From: Gnetum montanum
Taxonomy: Eukaryota > Streptophyta > Gnetopsida > Gnetales > Gnetaceae
Assembly (NCBI GenBank): GCA_015680685.1
Contig: MNCI01034769.1
Coordinates: 533,122 to 597,121, forward strand
Direction: 5' to 3'
DNA: 64,000 bases
The translations under genes and the position numbers were made by a program. Below the pieces are notes generated by a model. It worked only from the letters and a program-made list of their open reading frames with translations, made no database searches and was not told where the DNA came from. This document shows, one piece after another, positions 32,515 to 42,123 of this stretch (the first letter of the stretch is position 1; each line of letters starts with the position of its first letter).

Positions 32515-35500
32515 TCAAATGTGGAATGGTTTCAAGAACGAGTGATTGGTTGGATTTGCAAGCTCATTCCCTTCCATATCGGCTAACTTGAATGCTCCGT
32601 TGTCATATGCTTTGGTGACCAAGTAAGGCCCTTCCCAGTTGGCTGAGAATTTATCCAGGTGTTCCCGAACTACCTTAAGTACAAGATCTTCTTCCTTGAT
32701 AGGGTGCTTATGAATGTCGTGCCGATGGCGCTATCGTTGTTGTTTTTGGTACCATTCAATTTGATCAAGCGCACGTATGCGTTCCTCCTCCACCGAGTCC
32801 AAGTCAATGATGCGCAGGTCATTGTTTTGCCCTTCGTCGAGGAGTCCAGAAAGTGTGATCCTTAAAGATGATACCTATAATTCCAAGGGTAAAATAGCTT
32901 CTAAACCATAAACAAGACTATATGGCATTTTACCTGTTGAAGTCCGATGCGTAGTGCGATATGCCCACAGTGCGTATACCAGCTGTTTGTGCCACCTTTT
33001 CTTACTTTGGGTAAGCATCTTTTTAAGTATTGTAATGATAGTTTTATTTATGGCCTTTGCTTGCCCATTTCTCTGAGGGTAGTAAGGGGATGAAAATGAG
33101 TTTTTGATCCCCAGACTTTCATAGAAAGTTTTGGTTTCGGCACTTCTGAATTGTGGCCCGTTATCAGTGATGATGGTCATAGGGATGCCAAAACAAATCA
33201 CAATGTTTTCAAGGATGAAGTTGCATACGTGTTTAGATGTGGTTTTTCGAAGGGGAACGGCTTCTACCCACTTCGTAAAATATTCTATCGCAGTTATGAT
33301 GAAACTATGCCCTGTAGAAGATGAGGGTGTTATTGGTCTGATAAGGTCCAACCCCCACTTTTGAAAGGGCCATGTGATTTGCGCTGTATGCACCTCATTT
33401 GGTGGGACATGGATTAGATTACTATGTCTTTGACATGTATTGCATGTTTTTGCCTTGGAGAGACAATCATACTCCATGTGTGGCCAATAATAGCCTAAGC
33501 ATCTTATTTTTGTTGCCATTTCTTTTGGTGCTATTTGTCCTCTGCATAGTCCTTCATGTACTTGCTCAACGATGGTTTGGGCATTAGCGCTACTAATGCA
33601 TGTTAGCAATATGCCTTTGTAGGATCGACAACACAATGTGTCCCCTACTAATGCATATTGCCAAGAACACTTTCGCACCGCGTCTTTTTGTGCATTCGTT
33701 AAGTGTTGCGGTGTTTCGCCGTGTAGAAGGTATTCTTTTATGTCGTCATACCATTCTATCGCGTGTGTTGTACTAACGGATGCAATTGGCAACGTATCGA
33801 GAGTATCGATTATTGGTTTTGCACAACTGATTATAGAGCTCGGCAATGTATGGAACATGTCAGGCGATATGTTTAGCGCTAGCGTAGCCAGTGCATCTAC
33901 AATAGTGTTCTCGTTTCTAGAGACATGTTGCACGTAGATGTTTTTGAATCACTTCATTAAGTATTTGGCTAAGTCACAGTATGGTTGTAAATGTTGCACC
34001 TTACACGTGTAAATATCTATGACTTAGTTCAAGACCAGTTATGAGTCTCCCCTGACCACAAGCCGTGTGATATCTGAAGCTAGTGTTGCCATGAGACCTC
34101 TAAGGAGACCTTCGTACTCTGCTATGTTGTTGGTATAGTGAAAGTTGAAACAATAAGCAAAGGGTCAGATCTCCCTGGAGGGATAGGTGATGACGGCGGC
34201 AGCACTTCCACCTCGAGAGGTGGATGCCCAATCAAAGTTCAAAATGGCTTCGTAGTCATCGAGCACTATGGCTATTGCACTTACATTTTCGTCGGGGAAT
34301 TATGGCTCTATTGTTGCTTGATCGTGTGTTGGTGAGGCGGTCATTTGATTTGCTATGGCTTGACCCTTAACTGATGATTGCGCTATGTAGTGTAGGTCAA
34401 ACTCAGCTATCATGGCTTTCCAACAGGCTATTTGACTTGTCTCATAAATGTTTCCCGTGATGGCTCTGAGCACATTATCCTTGCAGATTATGTTAACTTG
34501 GTTATGGAAGAGGTAATGTCACCAATTTTTTAAAGAAAAGGTTAGGGCTAGACATGACCTCTCCACCTCGTTATACTTCTTCTCATGGGCTATTAATGCG
34601 TGGCTTAAGTAATAGACAGGGACTTCGGTCCCATCATCTTGTTTCTGGCAAAGCATAGATGCGATTAACGAGTCCGAAGTGGCAAGGTAGATGTAAAACA
34701 GTTTATCATTTTGAGGTGAATAAACTGTGGGTAGTTGAACAAGTGCTGTTTTAATATTGTCAAATGATTCCTGGCACTATGCAGTCCATTCAAAATGGAC
34801 GTTCTTGCGTAGCAGGTGGTTCATAGGTTTCAACTTGTCCGTTAGTTTTTCTATGAAATGCCTGATAAACTGTAATCTACCTTGTAGACCTCAGAGTTCA
34901 GTAAGGTTGCTAGGTGGTTTTAAGTTTGTTATGGCCTTAACTTTATCGGGGTCTACTCGTATCCCTGCTTTCGAGGCTATGAATCCAAGCATTTTTCCTG
35001 TTTTGATGCTGAAGACACATTTCTTTGGATTAAGTCTCAACTCATATTTTAAACAACGCTTTAGTACTAGGTCAAGATCTTGTACGTGTTGTTCTGATGT
35101 CTTTGATTTAACCACGATATCATCCACATAGTCATTGAGCAAGTGTAGCATGTAATCACTAAAAATGAATGTCATGGCCCTTTGATATGTGGCCTCAGCA
35201 TTCTTGAGACCGAAGGGCATCATTTTTTAACAAAAGGTTCCCCATGGTGTCATAAAGGTAGTTCGGAGCTGATGCTCTGGGTTAATGCGTATCTGGTTGT
35301 ATCCTGAGAAGCCATCCATAAAAGATAATAGGGTGTGCCCAGTGGTTGAGTCAACAAGTTGATCGATGCTGGGTAGGGGAAAATCATCTTTTATGGTAGC
35401 AACGTTGAGATCCCGAAAGTCAATGCATAAGCGAATATTTTCGTTCTTTTTTGGGACAATTACCATGTTGGATACCCAATCGGCGTAATCGACAGCCCGA

Positions 35501-36060
35501 ATGAAACTAGCGTGATAAAGTTTGGTGATCTTATTGCGAACTACCAATGCTACCTCAGGTTTAACCTTTCGTGCCTTTTGTTTTACCGGCCTCAATTTTG
35601 GATCAAGGATAATGTTGTGCTGGACGATTCAAGGATCTAACCCGGGCATGTCGGTGTAAAACCAAGCGAATGCTTTCATGTTGTTTCGAAGCATATCTTC
35701 TATGTCTTTGGCTAGTTGAGGCTGCAGTAGTGTACTCAATTTTAATACTTTGGTTTCACCATTAGGCATAACAATGGGGGTTTCAGTCAACAGGTCTTCA
35801 GTGATACTATCAGCTTCTATGTTAAGAGATTTTATCATACCTTTGTAGCTATCTATCGTTTGTTGTGTTGAGGCTATGAGTGTATCATCTGTTGATGTAT
35901 CTAAGTTGATAGAGTTTATGTCAATTTCTCTTATGATTTTTCCATATGGTCCATCGATGATCAAGGGTGTGGATAGACGCTGACAATCCATCGAGCTTGC
36001 TCCTGCCAATAAACAGAGGGCATAATAAGCTAATAGGTGTTGTTTCATGTTCTTTGGCAA
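32515..36060 (-). pseudogene. pol: Tat-2 pol: RT, RNase H, archaeal RNase H, integrase
   Basis: One frame throughout, broken only by premature stops. RT: FPLPSIDQLVDSTTGHTLLS, MDGFSGYNQIRINPE, MPFGLKNAEATYQRAM and the catalytic NDYVDDIVVKSK (within 34891-35223). First RNase H around 34.4-34.8 kb. Second RNase H near 34.0-34.3 kb (text NFDWAS where Tat-1 has YFDGAS; NIAEYEGLL; VVRGDS). Integrase in 32875-33933: zinc H126 kept, its partner His replaced by Gln at 133, Cys164 and Cys167 kept; D196 and D257 kept, but Lys293 replaces the catalytic Glu. A TAG at 32875 precedes the C-terminal barrel (NWEGPYLVTKAY) ending at 32515. The frame is preceded by a stop near 36074, so translation needs splicing or internal initiation. 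Confidence 0.88.
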
Positions 36061-36111
36061 TGTAAATCATGTATACATGCATAATGGTGGTTTATCGTCG
36101 CACCGAGACGC

Positions 36112-36317
36112 ATGGCAGTTTAAGGCCTTACCAGGCCGAATGTGGCAGTTTAAGGCCTTACCGGGCCATGTAGGGTAGTTTGTGGCAGTTTAAGGCCTTA
36201 CCGGGCCATGTAGGGTAGTTTGTGGCAGTTTAAGGCCTTATCGGGCCATCATGGCAGTTTAAGGCCATACCGGGCCGTATGGGGGAGTTTGTGGAAGTTT
36301 TAGGCCTTACCGGGCTA
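36112..36317 (-). repeat. Tandem array between Tat-2 RT and the antisense gene
   Basis: Six units built on GGCAGTTTAAGGCCTTACC followed by GGGCC, some separated by an ATGTAGGGTAGTTTGT spacer. Same AGTTTA-spacer-G(G)C plan as the other arrays. It separates pol from the antisense gene's promoter. Confidence 0.88.
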
Positions 36318-36578
36318 TAGGTGGGTGATTTGATGATGTCGAATCACCATATATTTTGCATCGGAGAGTTTGCGCCAAAATGTTCAATGTGGGCATCTGA
36401 AGTTGGCTTGTGAGGGGATTAGGATGTGGTAGTGTTCACTTTGTTTTATACATTTGTTTTTGTATTTTGAATTTTGCCCAATTTTAATTAAAATTAATAA
36501 TGAAGGAAAAGAAAATAAAATAAAAAGAAGGAAAAAAATGCAAGGCGGCGACGACAGCAGTGGCGGTCGACTCAATGC

Positions 36579-36586
36579 TATATATA
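36579..36586 (+). promoter_or_regulatory. TATA box of the antisense gene
   Basis: TATATATA on the plus strand, about 314 bp before the ATG at 36900, leaving a 5' UTR of roughly 285 bp rich in GCGTAAGCGTAAAC-type repeats (36640-36890). The position relative to the first exon fits a core promoter; no experiment supports it. Confidence 0.5.
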
Positions 36587-37030
36587 GCGTAGGGGCGTCA
36601 TTTGAAGCACCGAACTTGAAGTGATCCTGAGCATGAGCGTAAGCTTTCAACGTAAGCATAAATACTGAGCGTAAGCGTAAACCCTGAGCGTAAGTGTAAA
36701 CACTGAGCGTAAGTGTAAACCATCAAACCCTAGCATAAACGCAGAAGCGTAGAGGCTTGAACTTCGGCATAAGCGTGAGCGTAGAGGCTCAAACTCAGTG
36801 TGAGCGTAAAGACATAACCTTGGCATAGAGGATTCAGCTCGGTGTGTAGCCTCAGACCTCAGTGTAAACCCTGTCAGTTACAGCGTAAAGGATGCCGGAA
36901 TGGACAAGGGCAAGGAGGTAGAAGGCCAGGGGAGGAAGGGGCCTGACCTGACTTTCACGGAGGAGAGCGAGACAATGTTGTAGTGTCTGCCTAGACCAAG
37001 GGTTCCATCGTGGCCAGGATCGTCACACAG

Positions 37031-37800
37031 GTAGGCTCTGATCTTGCCTCTGTTGATTACTTTTATCTGTAAATGTTATTTGGCGTAGACGATTTTCATA
37101 GCGTAGACAATTTTGGTAGTGTAGAGGGTTTCGGCGTATACGCCCAGCGTAGATAGTTAGCATAGAGGGCCTGTATGCTGAGCATAGGTCTGCAGCGTAG
37201 AGGGTCTCTATAGCGTATAGGGTCTGTACGCTGAGCGTAGAAGGTTTCCTTAAGGTACAGCGTAGACAGTTTGAACAGTGTGTAGCATAGAGGACTTTAA
37301 TAATATACAGCGTAGATGATTTTATCAGTATGTAGCAGAGACGATTTTCATAGCGTATACGCTGACTATTTACACAGTCTTCAGCGTGAACTGTTTGGAG
37401 AGCGTTCAGCGTAAACTATTTGCACAGCGTTCAGCGTAAACTGTTTGCACAGCGTATACGCTAGCATTTTTTACGGCGTATACGCTGATGATTTTCACAG
37501 CGTATACACTGAGCGTAAACAGTTTGTTCCTTTTTAGGTGGTGTATAGCGTAGACCTATTTTCATAGCGTATACGCTGGCAAATGTTTTTTATAGCGTAT
37601 GGCATAGACGGTTTTCATAGCGTATACGTTGACGGTTTTTACAGCGTATACGCTAAGCATGAATAGTTTGTTGAACAGTGTATATGCTGATCGAAAATAG
37701 TTTGTAGTTTTTCTAAGTGTTGGCCTTCAAAATGGAATTTTGTTGTTTCCTCTCGTTTTCATGTATGGCTGATTTATCGTGGCACTTTGGTTGCTTGCAG
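37031..37800 (+). other. Intron 1 of the antisense gene, filled with palindrome repeats
   Basis: Donor ACACAG/GTAGGC, acceptor TTGCTTGCAG/G. Within it, GCGTATACGC or close variants occur at about 37136, 37350, 37452, 37478, 37567, 37619 and 37642, alongside GCGTAGA and GCGTAAAC units. The motif is the one that fills the Tat-2 LTR U3. It is about eight times longer than the other introns. Confidence 0.75.
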
Positions 37801-38594
37801 GGACACTGAACCTTTTCTCCTGGTAGTTGAGCTAGTTGGGGTACTGGCATGGTTTGGCCCCATTGAGGCCAATAAACCTACCCCTGATTTGACTATTGAC
37901 AATAATGGATTATGGTTCAGGGAAGGGGCCTGTGAATTTATCGCTTTCATCCTGGACAGATTTGAGATGGTGGTCTGGTCACACCTGAATGAACAAGTGG
38001 CACAGAGTGTGCTTGAGGCTATGTTGCTGAAAGCTTCGAAGGGTGTCGCGGTCTTCATGGAAGACATTGACGAGGGACCACTTGTGATTGAGGATGGTCC
38101 CTCTGGTAGGCCCAGATCTACTCGCCCGTTAGCACGCGTGTGGGACCTACTGCCACGAGGGCGTGATTATCTCAATAACACCTTGTTTCTGGCTGCATGT
38201 GCACAACCGTTATTTCAGAACCCTCTTGGCACAGTGTATCGGGTAGAGAGGTAATATTGTTTAGCTTGTCATTTTTGGTTTATGGTTCGGCGTTTGCTTC
38301 TATTTTGATGACCGTTCTTTTGCAGGCCCCAAGTTAACCAAGATGGGACATGCATTGATGATGATGGGCTTTCCCTGGCTCATACTTCTCTAGAGACCTT
38401 TATGGCGGGTCCCACCCTTCGCGGAGCTGTATTAGCTCAAACCAAGGGTGATATTGTCCATTTTCATAAACGATTTTCTAGAGCGTTCACACAGTGCACG
38501 ACTCGTGGGTGGTTTTATGGAGATTGGTCACATAAGGGACCAATTCTCCCTCATGATTCCGACTTGGGTAGCATCTCGAAGTCCACAACTAAAG
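37801..38594 (+). other. Degenerate FCP1/HAD-like phosphatase domain (exons 2-3)
   Basis: Segments align in order with FCP1/SCP-type HAD phosphatases. PFLLVVELVGVLAWF sits where the family has LLVLDLN/D-G-L: the nucleophile and acid Asp are replaced (ELV). FREGACEFIAFILDRFEMVV followed by WS matches the R-P-x-x-E-F-L ... F-x-V-x-V-W-S-S segment. LARVWDLLP matches the L-x-x-x-W segment. NTLFLAACAQPLFQNP matches N-T-L-L-I-D-D-x-P-x-K-x-x-x-N-P, with the Asp pair replaced by Ala-Ala. If the match is right, the fold is kept without catalysis, so a binding role is likelier. No profile search was possible. Confidence 0.55.
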
Positions 38595-38683
38595 GTAAGT
38601 GATAGTATTTCCTAGATGCCTTAGTGTGTCTGTTCGACTATTGGGGGTGATACTGATGTGATGGTTTCAAATTGTGTTTACAG

Positions 38684-39731
38684 TTGATGTCCCTCCTGGT
38701 GGAGATCCTGTTGCGACAGGACGTACTGAGAGTACCATGTCGATGAAGTTCGGGAAAATTAGCAAGGCACAGAAATGGTTGCGCACCCATGTCCCATCGT
38801 CCATCGTCCGTTGTTTAGATGATGTCGGCCTTATGGAGCTCTTTACTACCCCAAGCCCTGATGTGTCGATAGCTGAAATGATTGGGATTGTGGATTCATT
38901 CGACAAGTTCGTATCCTACTACATCACCCATATTAAGGGTGTCAAGATAGTCTTCCATCTGTCGGCCAAATTCTTTTCAAACCTATTTGGTATACCGGCG
39001 GATGGCGTAATTGTAGTTTTGGACAGGGTTCAGAAAGAGCTTCATATGGTATGTGAGCTGGAGGATTGGTTGGGTGTTGTCAAGGGCGCCAAGGGATTCC
39101 CTATGTAGGGGAAGTCAAAGGTTAAGGAAGTTAATGAATTATATCCCCTATTTAGGGCACAGCTGTTCCCTAAATCCCTGTCCCAGGTGAGGAGTCTTCG
39201 TGTTGAAGTTGTGTGCATCATGCGAACCATCTTAGAAACGGGGATGCGTTATAACTGGGCTCAAATTTTTCTATCGAGCCTTCATAAAGAAATAGTGCGA
39301 TTGCGCTGAAACGTTGAAGTGCAATCCCATTTTACGTTCGCAATTCTTTGCCGGCTATCTTCATTGCTTGGCCGAGTTTCTAGTGGTTCACGCGGACAAA
39401 AAATATGTCCTACGGGATCGAACTCAATTATCTCGCCCGTGGATCAATCATTTGTTCGAAACCGCCGAGTCCCAAGATGCTCCTGAAGGGATTGATGAAT
39501 CCGTGTCCATCACGACAGGAGGGTCATCTGGTACCTCAATCCACACACGTGACAGTGTGAGGTTGGAACCAGACGATGTGCCCTATACTGCAAAGAGGGC
39601 TGAATGGGTCATCAAGGAAACCATTGGTCAGGCCAAGTCGAAGCTCCCGAAGCGTGATCGCTCAAAAGAGGTGACATCAGATGTAGAAGAGCCAAAGGTG
39701 AAGCGCATATGGTTCAAGATGCCTATCCGAG
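38684..39731 (+). other. Plant-transposon-like domain (exon 4) of the antisense gene
   Basis: Contains IVFHLSAKFFSNLFGIPADG, resembling the F-S/T-x-x-x-I-x-x-L-L-G-I-P segment of plant retrotransposon accessory proteins, then LYPLFRAQLFPKSLSQVRSL followed by a hydrophobic helix and YNWAQIF. This resembles the YFKIGTYHLFPTKGLKRISM ... MGK ... LPHL stretch in the third ORF of B. I infer that the two are distantly related. A stop (39106) and a frameshift (about 39300) lie here. Confidence 0.45.
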
Positions 39732-40443
39732 GTAGGTCAACTTGGCACACTTATTGCTTTATCGTTTTCGTCTTATTCATATTTTTCGTTTTGATCGTTT
39801 ATGTGAAACTAATGCCCTCAGACTTGACTCGAGAAGTGAGGAGACAGGAGTTAGAAACCATCATTGAGGAGGAGGAAGCTATGACGGAGTTAATAACTGA
39901 GGAGGAAGAGGTCAACAAGGATCAGGTGGGAGAGACGGAGGAGCTACGGGAAGATACCACGGAGACTGAACTGGTCGATGACCAGGGTGGTGTCGATGAG
40001 ATGTTCAGTAGCTTCCTCAAGGGAAGGTTGGACCTTGGCAACCCTCCAAACCCAGAAGGGGACAGAGAACACGGTATATTTCCTTTTATTTCATTGTGTT
40101 TCTTTGTGAGTCATTGTTTCTATGGTGTTTTACTTTTATGTTTTCATCCCTTCTAGACGAAGGTAGTGAAACTAGAACGATGCAGCTGGATGTGCCCATG
40201 AAAACGGCTCCCCCTGAAAGGACCGTGGAGGTTAGTCCGTCTCGTACTCGTGGACCATTTACTTGGATTGAGATGCCAAGTAAAATGGATTTTGTGGTTG
40301 GTATCGTTGAGGAGATGGTTGAACGTATTCAGGAAGCCCACCCTGAGATAGGTACAAATGTCTCAAACTTTTTTGCAGCTTTCGAATTTCACATTCCTTT
40401 TTTGCCGTCTGATGTTTAATGCTCGTTCTTTTTGTGTGCGTAG

Positions 40444-41228
40444 GAGCTAACCTGAGGTGGGATCCTTCTGAGACTGTTAGCATTGAAAGTTTGCCCATAC
40501 TACCCCCAAAAGTTGAGCAAATACCAAGGCCGGTTTATGACGAAGTGGCGGAAGGTCTTGTACATAACACCAAATCGCTGTGGACCTGTAGGCGTTCCAT
40601 CGAACAGTTGTGGTTGCAAATCCAAGTGAAGGAGAAAGAAGTTTCCAAGTTATCAATTGAGCGTGATGACCTTAAGGCTCTGTATGAGTTTGCCTTGGCT
40701 AAACTAAGTGGTGATCATTCTTGGTGGACTTCCGAGGTCACTTACACTAGGTATTGGAACCTACTCAATCGCCATGTGTCACTGACCCAGAAACTAGCAG
40801 AGCGTAAGGCCTAGGTAGACCTACTGAACCTCAAGTGCCAGGATTGGAAGGCTTTTGCTTCCAAGGTGCGCAAGTGGGGTCAGGATGAGAAGAACCACAA
40901 GCATCATTATAAGAAGTCGTTGAAGGAAGTATCCATTGAAAAGTGTCAACTTAAAATGTTTGTGGAGGGTCTGGGTCTACGCTCTGCGTTTGATACCTTT
41001 GCTCAGAATACAACTGTTGAGATGGAATCGCCTACAAGGGTAATTACAACCACTTCTAGGGAGGTTTCTGTGGGTGAATTCCCTTTAAAACATCCTACCT
41101 GGTCGGTTGTTGACAAGGGGAAGGCTTTGGCGAATGTCGATCTAGGCCTTGATGGGATCAATTGGGCGAGCGTCTCAGAGGAGGAAATCCTCCGTCAGCT
41201 GGAATTTGGTTTAGGGGGATCCCCTATG
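40444..41228 (+). other. Helical/coiled-coil region (exon 7) of the antisense gene
   Basis: Charged, leucine-spaced text such as LWLQIQVKEKEVSKLSIERD and WKAFASKVRKWGQDEKNHKH, followed by a linker and LDGINWASVSEEEILRQLEF. It resembles the long helical tail of the Athila third ORF in position and composition. The stop at 40812 replaces a residue in the helical part. Confidence 0.5.
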
Positions 41229-41507
41229 GTTAGCATTTTGTTGTTATGAAATTTGTTCATTGGATAATGTTCGAAAGGTTTTTTTTTCTTTTGTTCTTAT
41301 GTTGATTGTTTCTTTTGCATTTTATAGGGTCAAGACGATGATGATGTTCAAGAAGCTAGCCCTAGTGGAGTAGGGACCCATGATGCTGGCGAGTCTAAAG
41401 GGGATGACCCTCCCATCTCAGATGTTTAGTTTTTGCTTTGAAATTATTTTGACTCAGATTTGTACGTGAATTGTAAATCAAAAATTTTGAGTTGTATTGA
41501 ACATATG

Positions 41508-41513
41508 AATAAA
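41508..41513 (+). terminator. Poly(A) signal of the antisense gene
   Basis: AATAAA about 80 bp after the stop codon at 41427-41429, in an AT-rich 3' region, as expected for a plant polymerase II gene. Confidence 0.6.
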
Positions 41514-41800
41514 ATGAGTTAACTCTTGTAATTGTACATCATTACATGTATATATATATTTCTAAGCAAATATTTTTTTGTTATGGATTTTTTTTTAAAT
41601 GTAAACATGACACGACAATGTAAAATGTTTTGGTTTGTTTTTGGTAGTTTAAGTGTAGTGCACGAATGTAATTATAAGTAGGAATGTAACTATAAACGAA
41701 AGATAATTGCGAAAATTGTTATTGACAACATGATAATGCAAGCGTAAATTCGAACAGTGAACTGGAATTTAGGAGAAAAACGAAGTGTAGGTAGATGATC

Positions 41801-42113
41801 TAGTTTAAAACCATTTCGGGCCACTCGTACTATTTTAAGGCCATTTTGGGCCATTTGCACTAGTTTAGGGCCATTTCGGGCCATGCGTAAGCAAGAGGAG
41901 TTTTGAGCGACATGGGTGAATCTCTCTCGGTAGACCGATCATTTCTGATCATGGCTAGTTTTATGTTGTTGCGGACATGATAGTTTAACGTCATTTCGGA
42001 CTTGGAATGTAGTTTAAAGTCGTTTCAAACGATTTGTAGTTTAACGTCATTTCGGACAGTGATGATAGTTTAACGTCATTCCAGATTATTTGTAGTTTAA
42101 CATCATTTCGGAC
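41801..42113 (-). repeat. Tandem array between the antisense gene and Tat-2 protease
   Basis: Two subtypes: three units around TAGTTTA...CCATTTCGGGCC (41801-41884), then about five units TAGTTTAACGTCATTTCGGA followed by C (41978-42113). Same AGTTTA-spacer-GGAC/GGGCC plan as the other arrays. It ends 11 bp from the protease stop. Confidence 0.88.
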
Positions 42114-42123
42114 GGTTTATTGT

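Larger units (their letters stand above)
36900..41429 (+). pseudogene. Antisense eight-exon gene inside Tat-2 (HAD-like, plant-transposon-like and coiled-coil regions)
   Basis: Exons: 36900-37030, 37801-38250, 38326-38594, 38684-39731, 39822-40073, 40157-40351, 40444-41228, 41328-41429. All seven introns are GT-AG (770, 75, 89, 90, 83, 92 and 99 nt; phases 2,2,1,1,1,1,0) and the frame is kept across each junction, which is strong evidence for a real spliced gene. Damage: TAG at 36981, 39106 and 40812, and a one-base shift near 39300. Product about 1,075 residues: basic N-terminus (MDKGKEVEGQGRKG), HAD-like domain (exons 2-3), plant-transposon-like domain (exon 4), acidic linker rich in Glu (exon 5), helical region (exon 7), acidic tail. 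It is read opposite to the retrotransposon. Extra and antisense ORFs are known in Tat elements, but usually near the 3' end. Confidence 0.82.

Noticed and set aside
36900-41429. The antisense gene as a host gene into which Tat-2 inserted
   Set aside because: The element's LTRs and single target duplication enclose the whole block, its intron carries the element's palindrome, and the flanking arrays belong to the element.
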